A DNA stretch of 64,000 nt from NCBI RefSeq assembly GCF_046546515.1, contig NZ_JBKHKJ010000001.1, positions 313,575 through 377,574 on the forward strand, in the 5' to 3' direction. The notes below the pieces were generated by a model. That model saw only the letters and a program-made list of their open reading frames with translations, did no database searches and was not told where the DNA came from. Origin of the DNA: Parasediminibacterium sp046546515. GTDB taxonomy: Bacteria; Bacteroidota; Bacteroidia; Chitinophagales; Chitinophagaceae. Both the position numbers and the translations under genes were made by a program. Position 1 is the first letter of the stretch, and the number at the start of each line of letters is the position of its first letter. Positions 26,315 through 35,151 of this stretch are shown here, piece after piece.

Positions 26315-26557
26315 ATTTTTTGTTGGTTACTTCTTTTATAAAAGCGGTCAAAGATACTGTATTTACAGGTTTTTCAGCGTATTTTAACCACATGATTTCC
26401 ACAATGAGATAGGGAGGTGATAGGCAAGTAGAGGAAGAGGGTAAAGAAAGATTTCCATGGTTAAAATCGTTGTACATGAAGGTGGTTATATTAACATATC
26501 ACCCAATTGAACTTCTAGAGATCATAGACACGAGTAAAGCTTTGAAACAATTGGATT

Positions 26558-26965
26558 CTATCTAACCCAAATAGTATCCTTTGTTATATCAGGCCATAAA
26601 TTAGTTGTACCTACAAATAAGTAATACTCTTTAGTACCTTCAAGTATGGTTGTTGTACACACTAAGGTTTCTTTTAATCGTTTGGAAATAGAATCTGGCA
26701 CATTTGGCATATCATCCAAAAGCCTAGTCTCGTAAGTACAGCTATCAATCCATTTAATATAAAACCTAGTAGCTATTTTAGTAGTCATATCAAACTCGGT
26801 TTCTATAGAGTCATTTCTATTAGATAAATAGCTGCCTGTATTATATATAGAATGACTATGGTAATAGAAATTACCTGTTCTGTATCTACTGCAATTATTA
26901 AATTTAACAGAAAAAGAATAGGATGCAGTAATTATAAAGACAAATAGAACCAAATTCTTTTTCAT
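26558..26965 (-). CDS. Conserved secreted hypothetical protein
   Basis: I choose the ATG at 26965 (MKKNLVLFVFIITASYSFSV), which gives a standard signal peptide and a 135-residue protein; an in-frame ATG at 26983 adds six residues. The mature region begins NNCSRYRTGNFYYH and contains RNDSIETEF, YIKWIDSCTYETRLL and a repeated ILEGTKEYYLF pattern, suggesting a small beta-rich fold with one likely disulfide. I do not recognise a function. The local composition is AT-rich compared with gyrB. Confidence 0.6.
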   Translation of the reverse strand: MKKNLVLFVFIITASYSFSVKFNNCSRYRTGNFYYHSHSIYNTGSYLSNRNDSIETEFDMTTKIATRFYIKWIDSCTYETRLLDDMPNVPDSISKRLKETLVCTTTILEGTKEYYLFVGTTNLWPDITKDTIWVR

Positions 26966-27210
26966 TGATGTTTTTTTATACAAATCTATCTATTCTATTT
27001 ATCATCTAGGTAGCTCTACCAGCACTATCAGCAACTGGCAAATGGTCTTTGACCTGAACCTATACTTCATTTAACTAGCAACATTAAACGAGTATGTACC
27101 AAGTTTATCTTTTTGAAAGCAGGGAAAGGCTAAGAACAGGACAGGAGGCCTGCTCAAGTTAGTAGTAGATTTTATGTGATGCAGCCGGGTTTTAGCAAGT
27201 AATTTTGGCA

Positions 27211-27678
27211 TTAGCTTTCTATCTGATCAGTTCGTTTTTTTGGTAAAGCATACCCTATCATTGCAAATATTCCAAAAACGATATGAGCGAAAAATAAAAG
27301 AATAAAGAAATCCTTTATATTAGTATTTAATGGGTTATGATAGATTTTAAGCGTAATATACCATCCGATTATACCAAATATTCCAGTTATTGCCCCAAGG
27401 AACATTCCCGACTGCAAGTTTGGTTTTAATTTATTATTATCCCATAATTTCATATAGATTATAACAAAACTAAATCCAATAATATAATGCAGACACCATG
27501 CGAAGTATGGTGCACATTGTTTAGCAGTTGGTAAAAGGTCTTTAATAAAGATAGCCATAATTTCAGGTTCCCGAAAATTCTCGCTCATTAATTCCGAAAC
27601 TAAATAACTAAAGATAGTCATTGCCGATGTGGCAAGAATGCCCATAGATAAAACTTTTTTAAATTCCTGAGTATTCAT
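27211..27678 (-). CDS. Multi-pass membrane protein
   Basis: 155 residues with about four transmembrane helices: ILATSAMTIFSYLVSELM, FAWCLHYIIGFSFVIIYM, MFLGAITGIFGIIGWYI and FFILLFFAHIVFGIFAMIGYA. Family unknown. The ATG at 27678 lies 2 bp past the stop codon of 27681-28160, so the two membrane genes probably form a two-gene operon. Confidence 0.6.
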   Translation of the reverse strand: MNTQEFKKVLSMGILATSAMTIFSYLVSELMSENFREPEIMAIFIKDLLPTAKQCAPYFAWCLHYIIGFSFVIIYMKLWDNNKLKPNLQSGMFLGAITGIFGIIGWYITLKIYHNPLNTNIKDFFILLFFAHIVFGIFAMIGYALPKKRTDQIES

Positions 27679-27680
27679 TT

Positions 27681-28160
27681 CTATTCAATAATTACTTCAC
27701 TTTTCATTGGGTTACTAAAATATTTCCAAGTAAAAATTATTGGAAGAGCTTTTATAGTTATGGAAAAAGCATTGATTAGATATATCTGAGGGTATACGCC
27801 AAAATACACGCATATAGAAGAATCAATAATCACCCAAACGCTGAATGCAACCACAATAGCATTTCTTGACCATCGTTGCTTCTCCTTGAAAGGGTAACGG
27901 GCAATAAAGGCCAATAAAATATAACAGCAGGTGATTGTTCCGCCCAAAGGGCCATAAATAAAAGCACGAAAGCGTTCAGCCCCAGAGGGAAATTGAGGGC
28001 TGTTCCAAAAAATCATGGCAAGCATTTTATTGTATGGAATGAATAATAAATTATTTCCATACAAGGCAAAAACAATACCGTAGAAGGCAAAAAGTACACT
28101 ACTATAGAAAAGCCACTTTTGCCAAAATAAAAAATGATTATTGTTAAAATTATTTTCCAT
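27681..28160 (-). CDS. Multi-pass membrane protein
   Basis: 159 residues with four predicted transmembrane segments (FYSSVLFAFYGIVFALYG, GGTITCCYILLAFIA, AIVVAFSVWVIIDSSICVYFG, LINAFSITIKALPIIFTWKY). There is a conserved-looking loop FWNSPQFPSGAERFRAFIYGPLGGTI between helices 1 and 2. Function not recognised. It is the first gene of a two-gene unit with 27211-27678. Confidence 0.55.
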   Translation of the reverse strand: MENNFNNNHFLFWQKWLFYSSVLFAFYGIVFALYGNNLLFIPYNKMLAMIFWNSPQFPSGAERFRAFIYGPLGGTITCCYILLAFIARYPFKEKQRWSRNAIVVAFSVWVIIDSSICVYFGVYPQIYLINAFSITIKALPIIFTWKYFSNPMKSEVIIE

Positions 28161-28268
28161 GGGAGTGTAAATTTAAGTTGCTAATAACCTGCAATTGTTA
28201 CAGGATTTTTTAAAAACGTTACATCATTCACACATTTTAAAAATATCATAGTGTTGATTTGGAACCCC

Positions 28269-28390
28269 ACTCTGCAAGGCTTGTAGCATTGCAGTCATAT
28301 TTTATTTCTTCTAGCAACAAAAACACAATATCAAGTAATCAATCCCAATAAGCCCAACTCGCGAAAATGTTCTGCAAAGCAGGTCACTTG
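28269..28390. repeat. Dispersed repeat, family E copy 1
   Basis: Starts with a CTGCAAGGC hairpin closed by GCATTGCAG, then TAGCAACAAAAACACAATA, AATCAATCCCAATAAGCCC, and TGTTCTGCAAAGCAGGTCAC. Copy 2 is at 30362-30485, in the same direction on the other side of the LysR/RidA gene pair. It occupies much of the 28161-28509 spacer; no gene was seen there. Confidence 0.6.
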
Positions 28391-28509
28391 TTCAGATCTC
28401 AGCTGAACCACTAGTATTTTCAGCCAAATAGCAAATACCTGCTCACATAAGGCAAGCCTAGCTATTAAGCCGATACTGTGCATGACTTCAAATATTAACA
28501 ACACCTACT

Positions 28510-29385
28510 CTACTTTTGAATCAGATGATTTTGTAAACGCACCAAAGAAGGGTTAGCGTTTTCTTTTCTTGACAGCATTATTAGCGGTACTGTTTCCTTA
28601 ACATTATCTATAGGAATGAATTTCAATTTCAAATTGTAACCCGATTGTGTATTTTGGGGCAGTAAAGAAATACCAAATCCGCTTTCTACTAACCGTAAAA
28701 CAGAATTTAATTGAGAAGCATGGTGCAAAATATGCGGTGTAAACCCAGCATTAGAGCATAAAACTAAAAAACTGTCAAAAATAGTGGGGCCGCACTCCCT
28801 TGTAAAAGTGATAAAGTTTTCATTGATCAATTCCTTCATCGCTATTTTCTTTTTTTCTGCTAGATGATGTTTTAAAGGCACCACCGCTACAAAAGCCTCA
28901 TTCAATATTAGTTCTTCTTGTAAGTTTTCGGGGTGCAGCCATGTTCTAACAAAAGCAACATCCAATGTCCCGTTGTTTAGCCCATGAAGCAATGTGTTAT
29001 TAGGTTGTTCCTCAAACTGTAAATGAATGTGTGGGAAGTTTTTAGTGAATGTTGATAACAACATGGGAAGTTCAGTGTGCATTACAGCACCAACATAGCC
29101 AATCTTTATGGTTCCAGTTTCACCTTTTCCATGAATCAATAAACGCTTCTTTACCGCTTCCATTTGCAAAATCATTTGCTTAGCATCTTGCAATAATAAT
29201 AACCCAGCAGAAGTAAGTATCACACTTCGTTTTGTACGCTCAAAAAGCAATACACCCAAATCGCTTTCAATTTGCTGTATCATTCTGCTCAAAGGCGGTT
29301 GCGAAATATGCAATCTTTCAGCAGCTCTGCCAAAATGCAATTCTTCTGCCAAAACCAAAAAATAATTCAAGTGCCGCAAGTCCAT
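28510..29385 (-). CDS. LysR-family transcriptional regulator
   Basis: 291 residues. N-terminal winged helix-turn-helix (MDLRHLNYFLVLAEELHFGRAAERLHISQPPLSRMIQQIESDLGV...), followed by a type 2 periplasmic-binding-like effector domain (about 90-291; GTIKIGYVG, LDVAFVR, FGISLLPQ). Divergent from the RidA-SnoaL gene, 98 bp away, the usual arrangement for a LysR regulator and its target. The inducer is unknown. Confidence 0.93.
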   Translation of the reverse strand: MDLRHLNYFLVLAEELHFGRAAERLHISQPPLSRMIQQIESDLGVLLFERTKRSVILTSAGLLLLQDAKQMILQMEAVKKRLLIHGKGETGTIKIGYVGAVMHTELPMLLSTFTKNFPHIHLQFEEQPNNTLLHGLNNGTLDVAFVRTWLHPENLQEELILNEAFVAVVPLKHHLAEKKKIAMKELINENFITFTRECGPTIFDSFLVLCSNAGFTPHILHHASQLNSVLRLVESGFGISLLPQNTQSGYNLKLKFIPIDNVKETVPLIMLSRKENANPSLVRLQNHLIQK

Positions 29386-29483
29386 AATTATACCTTTTAA
29401 GTATTACTAATTGACAAAAATAGCATTTGTGGTATTACAATTTACTTTCTTACTTTGTATTTCATTAAACTCAATATTAAAAT

Positions 29484-30329
29484 ATGAAAACAATTTTATT
29501 CACTTATCTATTAATCAATTCAATTAGTACTATGGCACAGCATAAAAATTTTGACACAGAACTTCCTTTTAGCAAATCGGTTTTGGCAAATGATTTCCTA
29601 TTTATATCGGGGCAAGTTGGCATTGATAATACTACGGGCAAATTGGTAAATAACAGTTTTGAAGCCGAAACAAATCAAGTAATGAAGAATATTAGTTTAT
29701 TGCTTAGCAACGAAGGGGCAACATTTGCAGATTTAGTTAATGTAACAATTTATCTAAAAAATATGGATAATTATCCACTCACCAATAAGATATATACAAC
29801 TTATTTCACTGGCATTTTACCTGCCAGGGTTTGTATAGCCGTTGCTGACTTGCCAGCAAAAGCCAATATTGAAATTTCAGCTACTGCAAAAATTGTAAAA
29901 AAACAATCAGAGATAAATAAAGAAACGATTAAAAAGTTTTTAGAAACTGTACGCACAGGTAAAGCACCCGCAGAGGCAAAATTATTTATGGCAGACACAG
30001 TGCTTGCACACCAAGTTAACGTTGAGGAACAGACAACAGTAAAACGCACACCAGAAAATTATACCTACCATGTAAAAGAGTTTCTTAAAATGTATGGTAA
30101 TTTTAGTTTTGAGATTACCGAACTACTTGCAGAAGGCGACAAAGTATATGCAAGGTGGATACAAAAAGGCAAACATTTAGCCGATATAGACGGTTATGCC
30201 CCAACAGGTAAACCAATAAATGAAATAGCCAGTGCAATTTACCGCCTTGAAAATAATAAAATAGTAGAGTATTGGATTCAGATTGACAGATATGGCTTTG
30301 AAAAGCAATTGCAGGAAAATAAAAAATAG
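29484..30329 (+). CDS. Secreted RidA (YjgF) - SnoaL-like fusion protein
   Basis: 281 residues. Signal peptide (1-18, ending STMAQ), then a RidA/YjgF domain (about 22-138: LANDFLFISGQVGIDNTTGKLV, VNVTIYLKNMDNYP, ARVCIAVADLPAKANIEISATA, with the conserved Arg in PARV), then an NTF2-like SnoaL domain (about 143-281: FLETVRTGKAPAEAKLFMADTVLAHQV, YARWIQKGKHLADIDGYAPTGKPINEIASAIYRLENNKIVEYWIQID). RidA normally hydrolyses reactive enamines and imines in the cytoplasm; an exported version fused to a SnoaL domain is uncommon. Likely controlled by the divergent LysR gene. Confidence 0.85.
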   Translation: MKTILFTYLLINSISTMAQHKNFDTELPFSKSVLANDFLFISGQVGIDNTTGKLVNNSFEAETNQVMKNISLLLSNEGATFADLVNVTIYLKNMDNYPLTNKIYTTYFTGILPARVCIAVADLPAKANIEISATAKIVKKQSEINKETIKKFLETVRTGKAPAEAKLFMADTVLAHQVNVEEQTTVKRTPENYTYHVKEFLKMYGNFSFEITELLAEGDKVYARWIQKGKHLADIDGYAPTGKPINEIASAIYRLENNKIVEYWIQIDRYGFEKQLQENKK

Positions 30330-30361
30330 CTGGAAACATCCTTTGATTGACAGATCTTCCC

Positions 30362-30485
30362 CGCTCTGCAAGTCTTGTAAACTTGCAGTCCTACTTTGTA
30401 GCTTGTAGCAACAAAAACGATACAATAAGCAATCAATACCAATAAGCCCCACTCGCACAAATGTTCTGCAAATCAGGTCACTTGG
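30362..30485. repeat. Dispersed repeat, family E copy 2
   Basis: About 80 percent like copy 1, sharing TGTAGCAACAAAAAC, AATCAATACCAATAAGCCC and TGTTCTGCAAATCAGGTCAC. Its first hairpin is CTGCAAGT with ACTTGCAG, where copy 1 pairs GGC with GC, so the arm bases differ while pairing is kept. Confidence 0.6.
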
Positions 30486-30939
30486 TCTACTCGGCACAGT
30501 CTCTCCACTATGTTGTTGTGTTGGCAGACATTCTGCTTCATCCCAGTAGCTAAGGGGTAGCCGAAGGCTGGGTAGTTTTTAATATTTACCCCTCTCCTAT
30601 TTTTCGTGCCCATGTGGACAATCAAACAATAAAACCAAAAAATCATTCAAAACACCCCAAAAAACCACCCCACTAAACAGCTAAAATCACCCAAAAAAAG
30701 CTCCCAAACATAGTTTTTCATGACTATTAATGGCGCTATTAGCTACTTTAAAAGTACTCCTTACCCCTAATTTCTTTTCAACTTAAGCAGACAATACAAT
30801 CATCCAGCAAATCCAACCAATCCCATAAATTCAGGTTCAGACTTAGAATCAACTATTCTGTAGGCATTCAAATTTCCGCTCAACTACTATTTCCATTCGA
30901 CAACTCGATTTGGTAACTTTCCAAAAGTTGCCAAATCTT

Positions 30940-31425
30940 ACAGATAAAAAGCGAAAAAATTTCATGACCCCAATTTCAGAAATCAACAAAATAGTTATAA
31001 TTTTGTCTTGAATTAGCAGTTCTACAATTTACCTTCAATAAAGTAGTTAAGTAAGTAGCAATTCCATATTCAGAAAACTACCAACAAGACTTATAATTAT
31101 TTTGTTCAATATTAAAATAGTATATTTTTCCACAAAACAACATCAACATTTTTCACCCTAAAATCAATCTCAATCAAAGTAAAATCCAAATTGATCCAAC
31201 ATAAATCACCATTCAGTCACCATTAAATCACCATCAATCCCCGTAAGAAGATACATAAAAAAGCCTATTTTTCATCCTAATTCAGCCCTATATAATTGAT
31301 AATCAATCTATTACAGACAATAAGGCTTAACATTAAAAAGGTCTACTTTTTTTGAAAACCAAAAAATCAATCAAAAGGAAACCCAAAATATGTCAATTCT
31401 AAAACTATTTTATTAAAAAACATCA
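30940..31425. mobile_element. Family B dispersed element, copy B5 (most divergent)
   Basis: Recognised by order rather than overall identity: AAAAAGCGAAAAAATTTCATG (30945-30965), CCCCAAT, TAATTTTG box (30998-31005), CAATATTAAAATAGTA, a periodic array (31164-31248), the palindrome ATTGATAATCAAT (31295-31307), a TTTTTTTGAAAACC stretch, and CTAAAACTATTTTATTAAAA (about 31395-31416). The array unit is different again. It sits in the 1.3-kb spacer before dinB, in which I see no gene. Confidence 0.6.
31164..31248 (+). repeat. Near-11-bp periodic array (B5)
   Basis: TCACCAT occurs at 31206, 31217 and 31228, exactly 11 bp apart. Related TCC or TCA positions in register are at 31164, 31174, 31185, 31195 and 31238, with 10-11 bp spacing. 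The unit is roughly ATCACCATnAA. Confidence 0.65.
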
Positions 31426-31477
31426 CAAAAATATATACACTAATTTCCCATTTTAACGGTTGAAATAACTAACTTAC

Positions 31478-31616
31478 TTCTTATGCCTTATGCCTTACTA
31501 CTTACTACTTACTACTTACTACTTACCACTTACCACTTACTACTTACTACTTACTACTTACTACTTACTACACTTACCACTTACCACTGAACACTGACAA
31601 CTTACCACTGACCACT
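31478..31616. repeat. 7-bp tandem repeat tract upstream of dinB
   Basis: About 16 units of ACTTACT with ACTTACC and ACTGACC variants, ending 20 bp before the dinB start. It is too short and degenerate to be a CRISPR array. Related heptamer tracts occur in other spacers (near 8831, 52849 and 53279). Confidence 0.85.
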
Positions 31617-31635
31617 AATCAATTATCTTTACCCC

Positions 31636-32799
31636 ATGCAATCCCCACAACGCTATATTGCCCACATGGACCTTGACAGCTTCTTCGTAAGCGTAGAGGT
31701 ACTCAACGACCCTAGCCTCAAAGGCAAGGCGGTGATTGTTGGCGGCAGCAGGGAAAGAGGAGTGGTAAGCACATGCAGCTACGAAGCAAGGAAGTTTGGT
31801 GTACACAGTGCCATGCCCATGAAAAAGGCGCTGCAACTATGCCCCCATGCCATTTTAGCCAGAGGTACAAGGGGTGAATACAGCCGTTATTCCCGCTGGG
31901 TAACAGATATTATTGCCGCCAAAGCACCATTGTTTGAAAAAGCCAGCATCGATGAATTTTATATTGACCTTACGGGGATGGATAAATATTTCGACCCCTA
32001 CCAATGGGCAATAGCCTTACGGGAAGAAATTATTGAAAAAACCCAATTGCCTATTTCTTTTGGCTTGGCTACCAATAAAATGATTGCCAAAATAGCCACC
32101 GATATGGCCAAACCCAATGGCTACCTCTTTGTGCAACCCGGCATGGAACAGACATTTCTGGCACCAATGCCTGTAAATAAATTTTCGGGGGTAGGTGAGC
32201 ATACCCATAATGCGCTGAAAGAAATGGGCATCTTTTTTATTGGGGACATTTTGAAGTTCAACATCAACGACTTAGAGAAAAAACTAGGCAAATGGGGCGT
32301 TGATTTATATGCCAAGGCGCAAGGCATGCACCATGGTACAGTACATAGTTACCACGAAGCAAAATCTATTTCTACCGAGAATACTTTTCAGGAGAATTCG
32401 GCAGATATGGAATTCTTGTTGCGTGAACTGGTGCGCATGACAGAAAGAGTTGGTTATGAACTGCGGCAAGACCAAAAACTCACAGGCTGCATAGCCATTA
32501 AAATACGCTACCCAGATTTTGAAACTACCTCCCGGCAAACAACCATCAATTTCACCTTTAGCGACGATGAATTGATTCCCGCTGCCATCAGCCTATTCCA
32601 CCAATTATACCGCAAGGGCAAGCCTGTACGCCTGCTTGGGGTGCGCCTTAGCGAACTGACCAATCACGCCTTGCAGGGCAGTTTGTTTGATAACCCTGAA
32701 AAGAAACTGAACCTATACAAGGCAATAGATGATGTAAAGAATAAATATGGGAAAACGGCTTTGCAGAAGGCAAGGGTGGTGAAGAAGGGTAGCATTTAG
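31636..32799 (+). CDS. dinB: DNA polymerase IV
   Basis: Y-family translesion polymerase, 387 residues. Palm motifs: HMDLDSFFVSVE (D12, D14) and SIDEFYIDLTG (D and E near 103-104), plus CSYEARKFGVHSAMPMKKALQLCP in the fingers. Thumb and little-finger regions follow (FSGVGEHTHNALKEMGI is the helix-hairpin-helix; VRLLGVRLSELT near the end). The C-terminus lacks an obvious beta-clamp motif. Bypasses damaged bases and can be mutagenic. Convergent with the TPR gene. Confidence 0.95.
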   Translation: MQSPQRYIAHMDLDSFFVSVEVLNDPSLKGKAVIVGGSRERGVVSTCSYEARKFGVHSAMPMKKALQLCPHAILARGTRGEYSRYSRWVTDIIAAKAPLFEKASIDEFYIDLTGMDKYFDPYQWAIALREEIIEKTQLPISFGLATNKMIAKIATDMAKPNGYLFVQPGMEQTFLAPMPVNKFSGVGEHTHNALKEMGIFFIGDILKFNINDLEKKLGKWGVDLYAKAQGMHHGTVHSYHEAKSISTENTFQENSADMEFLLRELVRMTERVGYELRQDQKLTGCIAIKIRYPDFETTSRQTTINFTFSDDELIPAAISLFHQLYRKGKPVRLLGVRLSELTNHALQGSLFDNPEKKLNLYKAIDDVKNKYGKTALQKARVVKKGSI

Positions 32800-32839
32800 C
32801 ACCTAAGTTCAAAAAGATTAACTTAGCAGTTGCCACTCA

Positions 32840-34261
32840 CTATTTCCTACTTTTCTTGTACCGTGCCAATACATCTACCACTTGTGGGTTTTGCAATACA
32901 GAAGCATTTACGTCCAAAAATCTTTTTAAGAACTTTGGTGCTTTTTCCATGCCTGCCTCTAGCTGAAGCAAGGCTTCTTTTTGTTTGCCCGCCAAAAAAA
33001 GCGCTGCACTATAATAAAAGGTGAAAACAGGCTTGTTTACCGTTTTTTCCATGGCCAGCAGGCACTGATCGCAGGCTTCTTCAAAATAGCCAGCTTCTAG
33101 CAGGCAGCGTATCAATGCTTCCCAGCCTGCCGTTTTCTTGGGGCGGGTACGCACCACGTTGCCAAAATATTGCAATGCCTCCTTTATCTTTTTCAGCCTC
33201 AGCATACATTCCCCCATGGCTAGGCTATACTCGGGAATATTGCGGTGTATGTGCATGGCATTTCCCAAGTGCCTGGCAGCGGGCTGCCATTGTTTTTCCA
33301 GCATGTAGGTTACTGCCACTTTATATTGCAGCCTGCTGTCGTCTGGGTTTAGGTGAGCTGCCTTTTTATAGTTAGACCTTGCTTTTAGGTAGTTGCCCAT
33401 CCTGTGGTAGCAATGGCCTATTGCTTCAAAAATTACATCTTCTGGTCGGCTCAGCTCTAGCACTTTTTCCAATGCCTCGATGGCTTCTTTATATTGCCGC
33501 AGGCGCAAGTAGGCATCGCCCATGTTGCGGTAGGCGTAGTCGAATTTTTCTTCTATTACAATGGCATATTGATAGGCATCTATTGCCTTCTCGTACAATT
33601 TCAACCCTTGGTAAGCGGCAGCAAGGTTGAACCAAGCAATTTCATTATAAGGAAATTCGTCTATTATGCCTTGGTGCAGCTTGATGCTTTCCTCGTTGCG
33701 GCCAGTGAAATCTGTCCAGAAACAAATCTTGTACAATGCTTCCTCGCTGTTGGGTTCTTCTTCCAAAATCAATTTTAGGCAATCGAATACCTTGTCAAAC
33801 TCCTCATAATCGTCATATACATCCGTAAGTTCAAATAGAAGCTCCAGCCTATCTTCCCCATCAAACCTTAGCAAGGCTTTTTCTAATAGCTCCACAGCTT
33901 TGTGTTGCTGCCCTAATGCAAGGAAGGCATCTGTTTTTAATATAACTAGGTCAATATTTGCATTGTCGTACAGCTCCGCAATTTCTAAAACAGTAAGGGC
34001 TACATCATAGTTGCGGGTAGCAAGCAATAGGTCTGCTTTGCGTATCATTAACTGGCTGGAATATGGGAACTGTTCCAGCCCCGTCTCGGCAGCAAGGAGG
34101 GCTTCTGCCAAGTCGTCTTTTTCATCATAATAATCTATGATACGATCAAAATCGTCTTCCTCAATAAAGGAATGGCTCCGCCCAACTTTCAGGTTGCCGT
34201 ATTGCCTTAGTAGTTCTTTTAATTCTTCTTTGCCCTCGTCGTAAGAATGTTCCCTCATCAT
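32840..34261 (-). CDS. Tetratricopeptide repeat protein
   Basis: 473 residues, almost entirely TPR-type helices with no signal peptide, so probably cytoplasmic. About ten 34-residue repeats can be followed, for example NEIAWFNLAAAYQGLKLYEKAIDAYQYAIVI, FDYAYRNMGDAYLRLRQYKEAIEALEKVLEL and VIFEAIGHCYHRMGNYLKARSNYKKAAHL. It has an acidic N-terminus (EEDDFDRIIDYYDEKDDL). A protein-protein scaffold is the family expectation; partners are unknown. The start ATG at 34261 is preceded by an AT-rich stretch. Confidence 0.88.
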   Translation of the reverse strand: MMREHSYDEGKEELKELLRQYGNLKVGRSHSFIEEDDFDRIIDYYDEKDDLAEALLAAETGLEQFPYSSQLMIRKADLLLATRNYDVALTVLEIAELYDNANIDLVILKTDAFLALGQQHKAVELLEKALLRFDGEDRLELLFELTDVYDDYEEFDKVFDCLKLILEEEPNSEEALYKICFWTDFTGRNEESIKLHQGIIDEFPYNEIAWFNLAAAYQGLKLYEKAIDAYQYAIVIEEKFDYAYRNMGDAYLRLRQYKEAIEALEKVLELSRPEDVIFEAIGHCYHRMGNYLKARSNYKKAAHLNPDDSRLQYKVAVTYMLEKQWQPAARHLGNAMHIHRNIPEYSLAMGECMLRLKKIKEALQYFGNVVRTRPKKTAGWEALIRCLLEAGYFEEACDQCLLAMEKTVNKPVFTFYYSAALFLAGKQKEALLQLEAGMEKAPKFLKRFLDVNASVLQNPQVVDVLARYKKSRK

Positions 34262-34441
34262 ATTTCAATAGGTTTATTAAATGTAGGGTAAAAAGCAATA
34301 TATAAGCCAAATATATTTTGTTTCTTTTATTAACGTGTGTTGATAAAGGATAGTTTCCTCATCCAAAAAATAAATAAAAATGCTCCCTTTTTAATGTTAA
34401 AACAATGATTATGCCGAAAAAATTGCTTTTTACCGAAAAAC

Positions 34442-34475
34442 TTTGGCATTTAATTAAGAAACTCCCTTACATTTG
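34442..34475 (+). promoter_or_regulatory. Promoter abutting the start codon of 34481
   Basis: TTTG at 34442-34445, a 22-bp gap and TACATTTG at 34468-34475. Transcription would begin around 34481-34483, essentially at the ATG. Confidence 0.5.
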
Positions 34476-34480
34476 TATCG

Positions 34481-34834
34481 ATGAATTGTCAAAAGCAAAT
34501 AAAAAAATTATCGATTGCCCTGCTTTTTGTGCTAGGGATGAATATTGCTTTTGCGTCTATTAGCTTTACTGGCATTAGCGACGACAAATTGAAGAATTCC
34601 AAATTCTCATTAAGAAACTTAAATAGCTTTCATCATACTTTTTCTTTAAGCATGCTCAAAAGTAGCCTTCGTTACAAATATTCTGATATTTTAAGGCAAG
34701 AAACTAATCCCGCTGGCATCACAGAAATTAACTCCATGATGCGCTATGAGCGTGGCAACACCACTTTTATCATGCCATATAAGTACAAGATAAAAGTGCC
34801 AAAATTCAAGACACCTTTTGCTCCTACTTTTTAG
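34481..34834 (+). CDS. Short secreted hypothetical protein
   Basis: 117 residues. Lys-containing n-region and hydrophobic core (KKLSIALLFVLGMNIAFAS) give a signal peptide to about residue 26. The remainder is basic and Ser/Tyr rich, ending YKYKIKVPKFKTPFAPTF. The -7 box ends 5 bp before the ATG, so the transcript may be leaderless; starting at the next ATG (34538) would remove most of the signal peptide. I recognise no family. Confidence 0.5.
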   Translation: MNCQKQIKKLSIALLFVLGMNIAFASISFTGISDDKLKNSKFSLRNLNSFHHTFSLSMLKSSLRYKYSDILRQETNPAGITEINSMMRYERGNTTFIMPYKYKIKVPKFKTPFAPTF

Positions 34835-35151
34835 TATTATTTTAAAATTTGTGTTTTAGATTTTAAAAATAAAAGCTTTTTGTACTCAGGTACATTACCA
34901 AAAAACAATTTCCTACATTTACTTTCATGTGCCTGTAACCCAATTCTAAAGTTTCACAGTCCCCATTCTTTCTATCTTCTCTTTGTCTAACTTATATAGT
35001 TTATATGTTAATGTAATAAGTTTTACACTTTTCTGGCTGAATGTAGTATTTGCCCAATTGTATGTCTGTATTGCTTCATTCTTGCCATTTGCACCAAAGT
35101 AAACAATCTATCTATATGCTTGTTGTTACTTTTGAACCAAATTAAAACAAG
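34835..35151. other. Spacer without a gene
   Basis: 317 bp, AT-rich. A TACTTTTG at 35127-35134 is a plausible -7 box for the oxidoreductase gene at 35152. Nothing else stands out. Confidence 0.4.

Noticed and set aside
31478..31616. Possible CRISPR array
   Set aside because: Units are 7 bp with no spacers; a simple tandem repeat.
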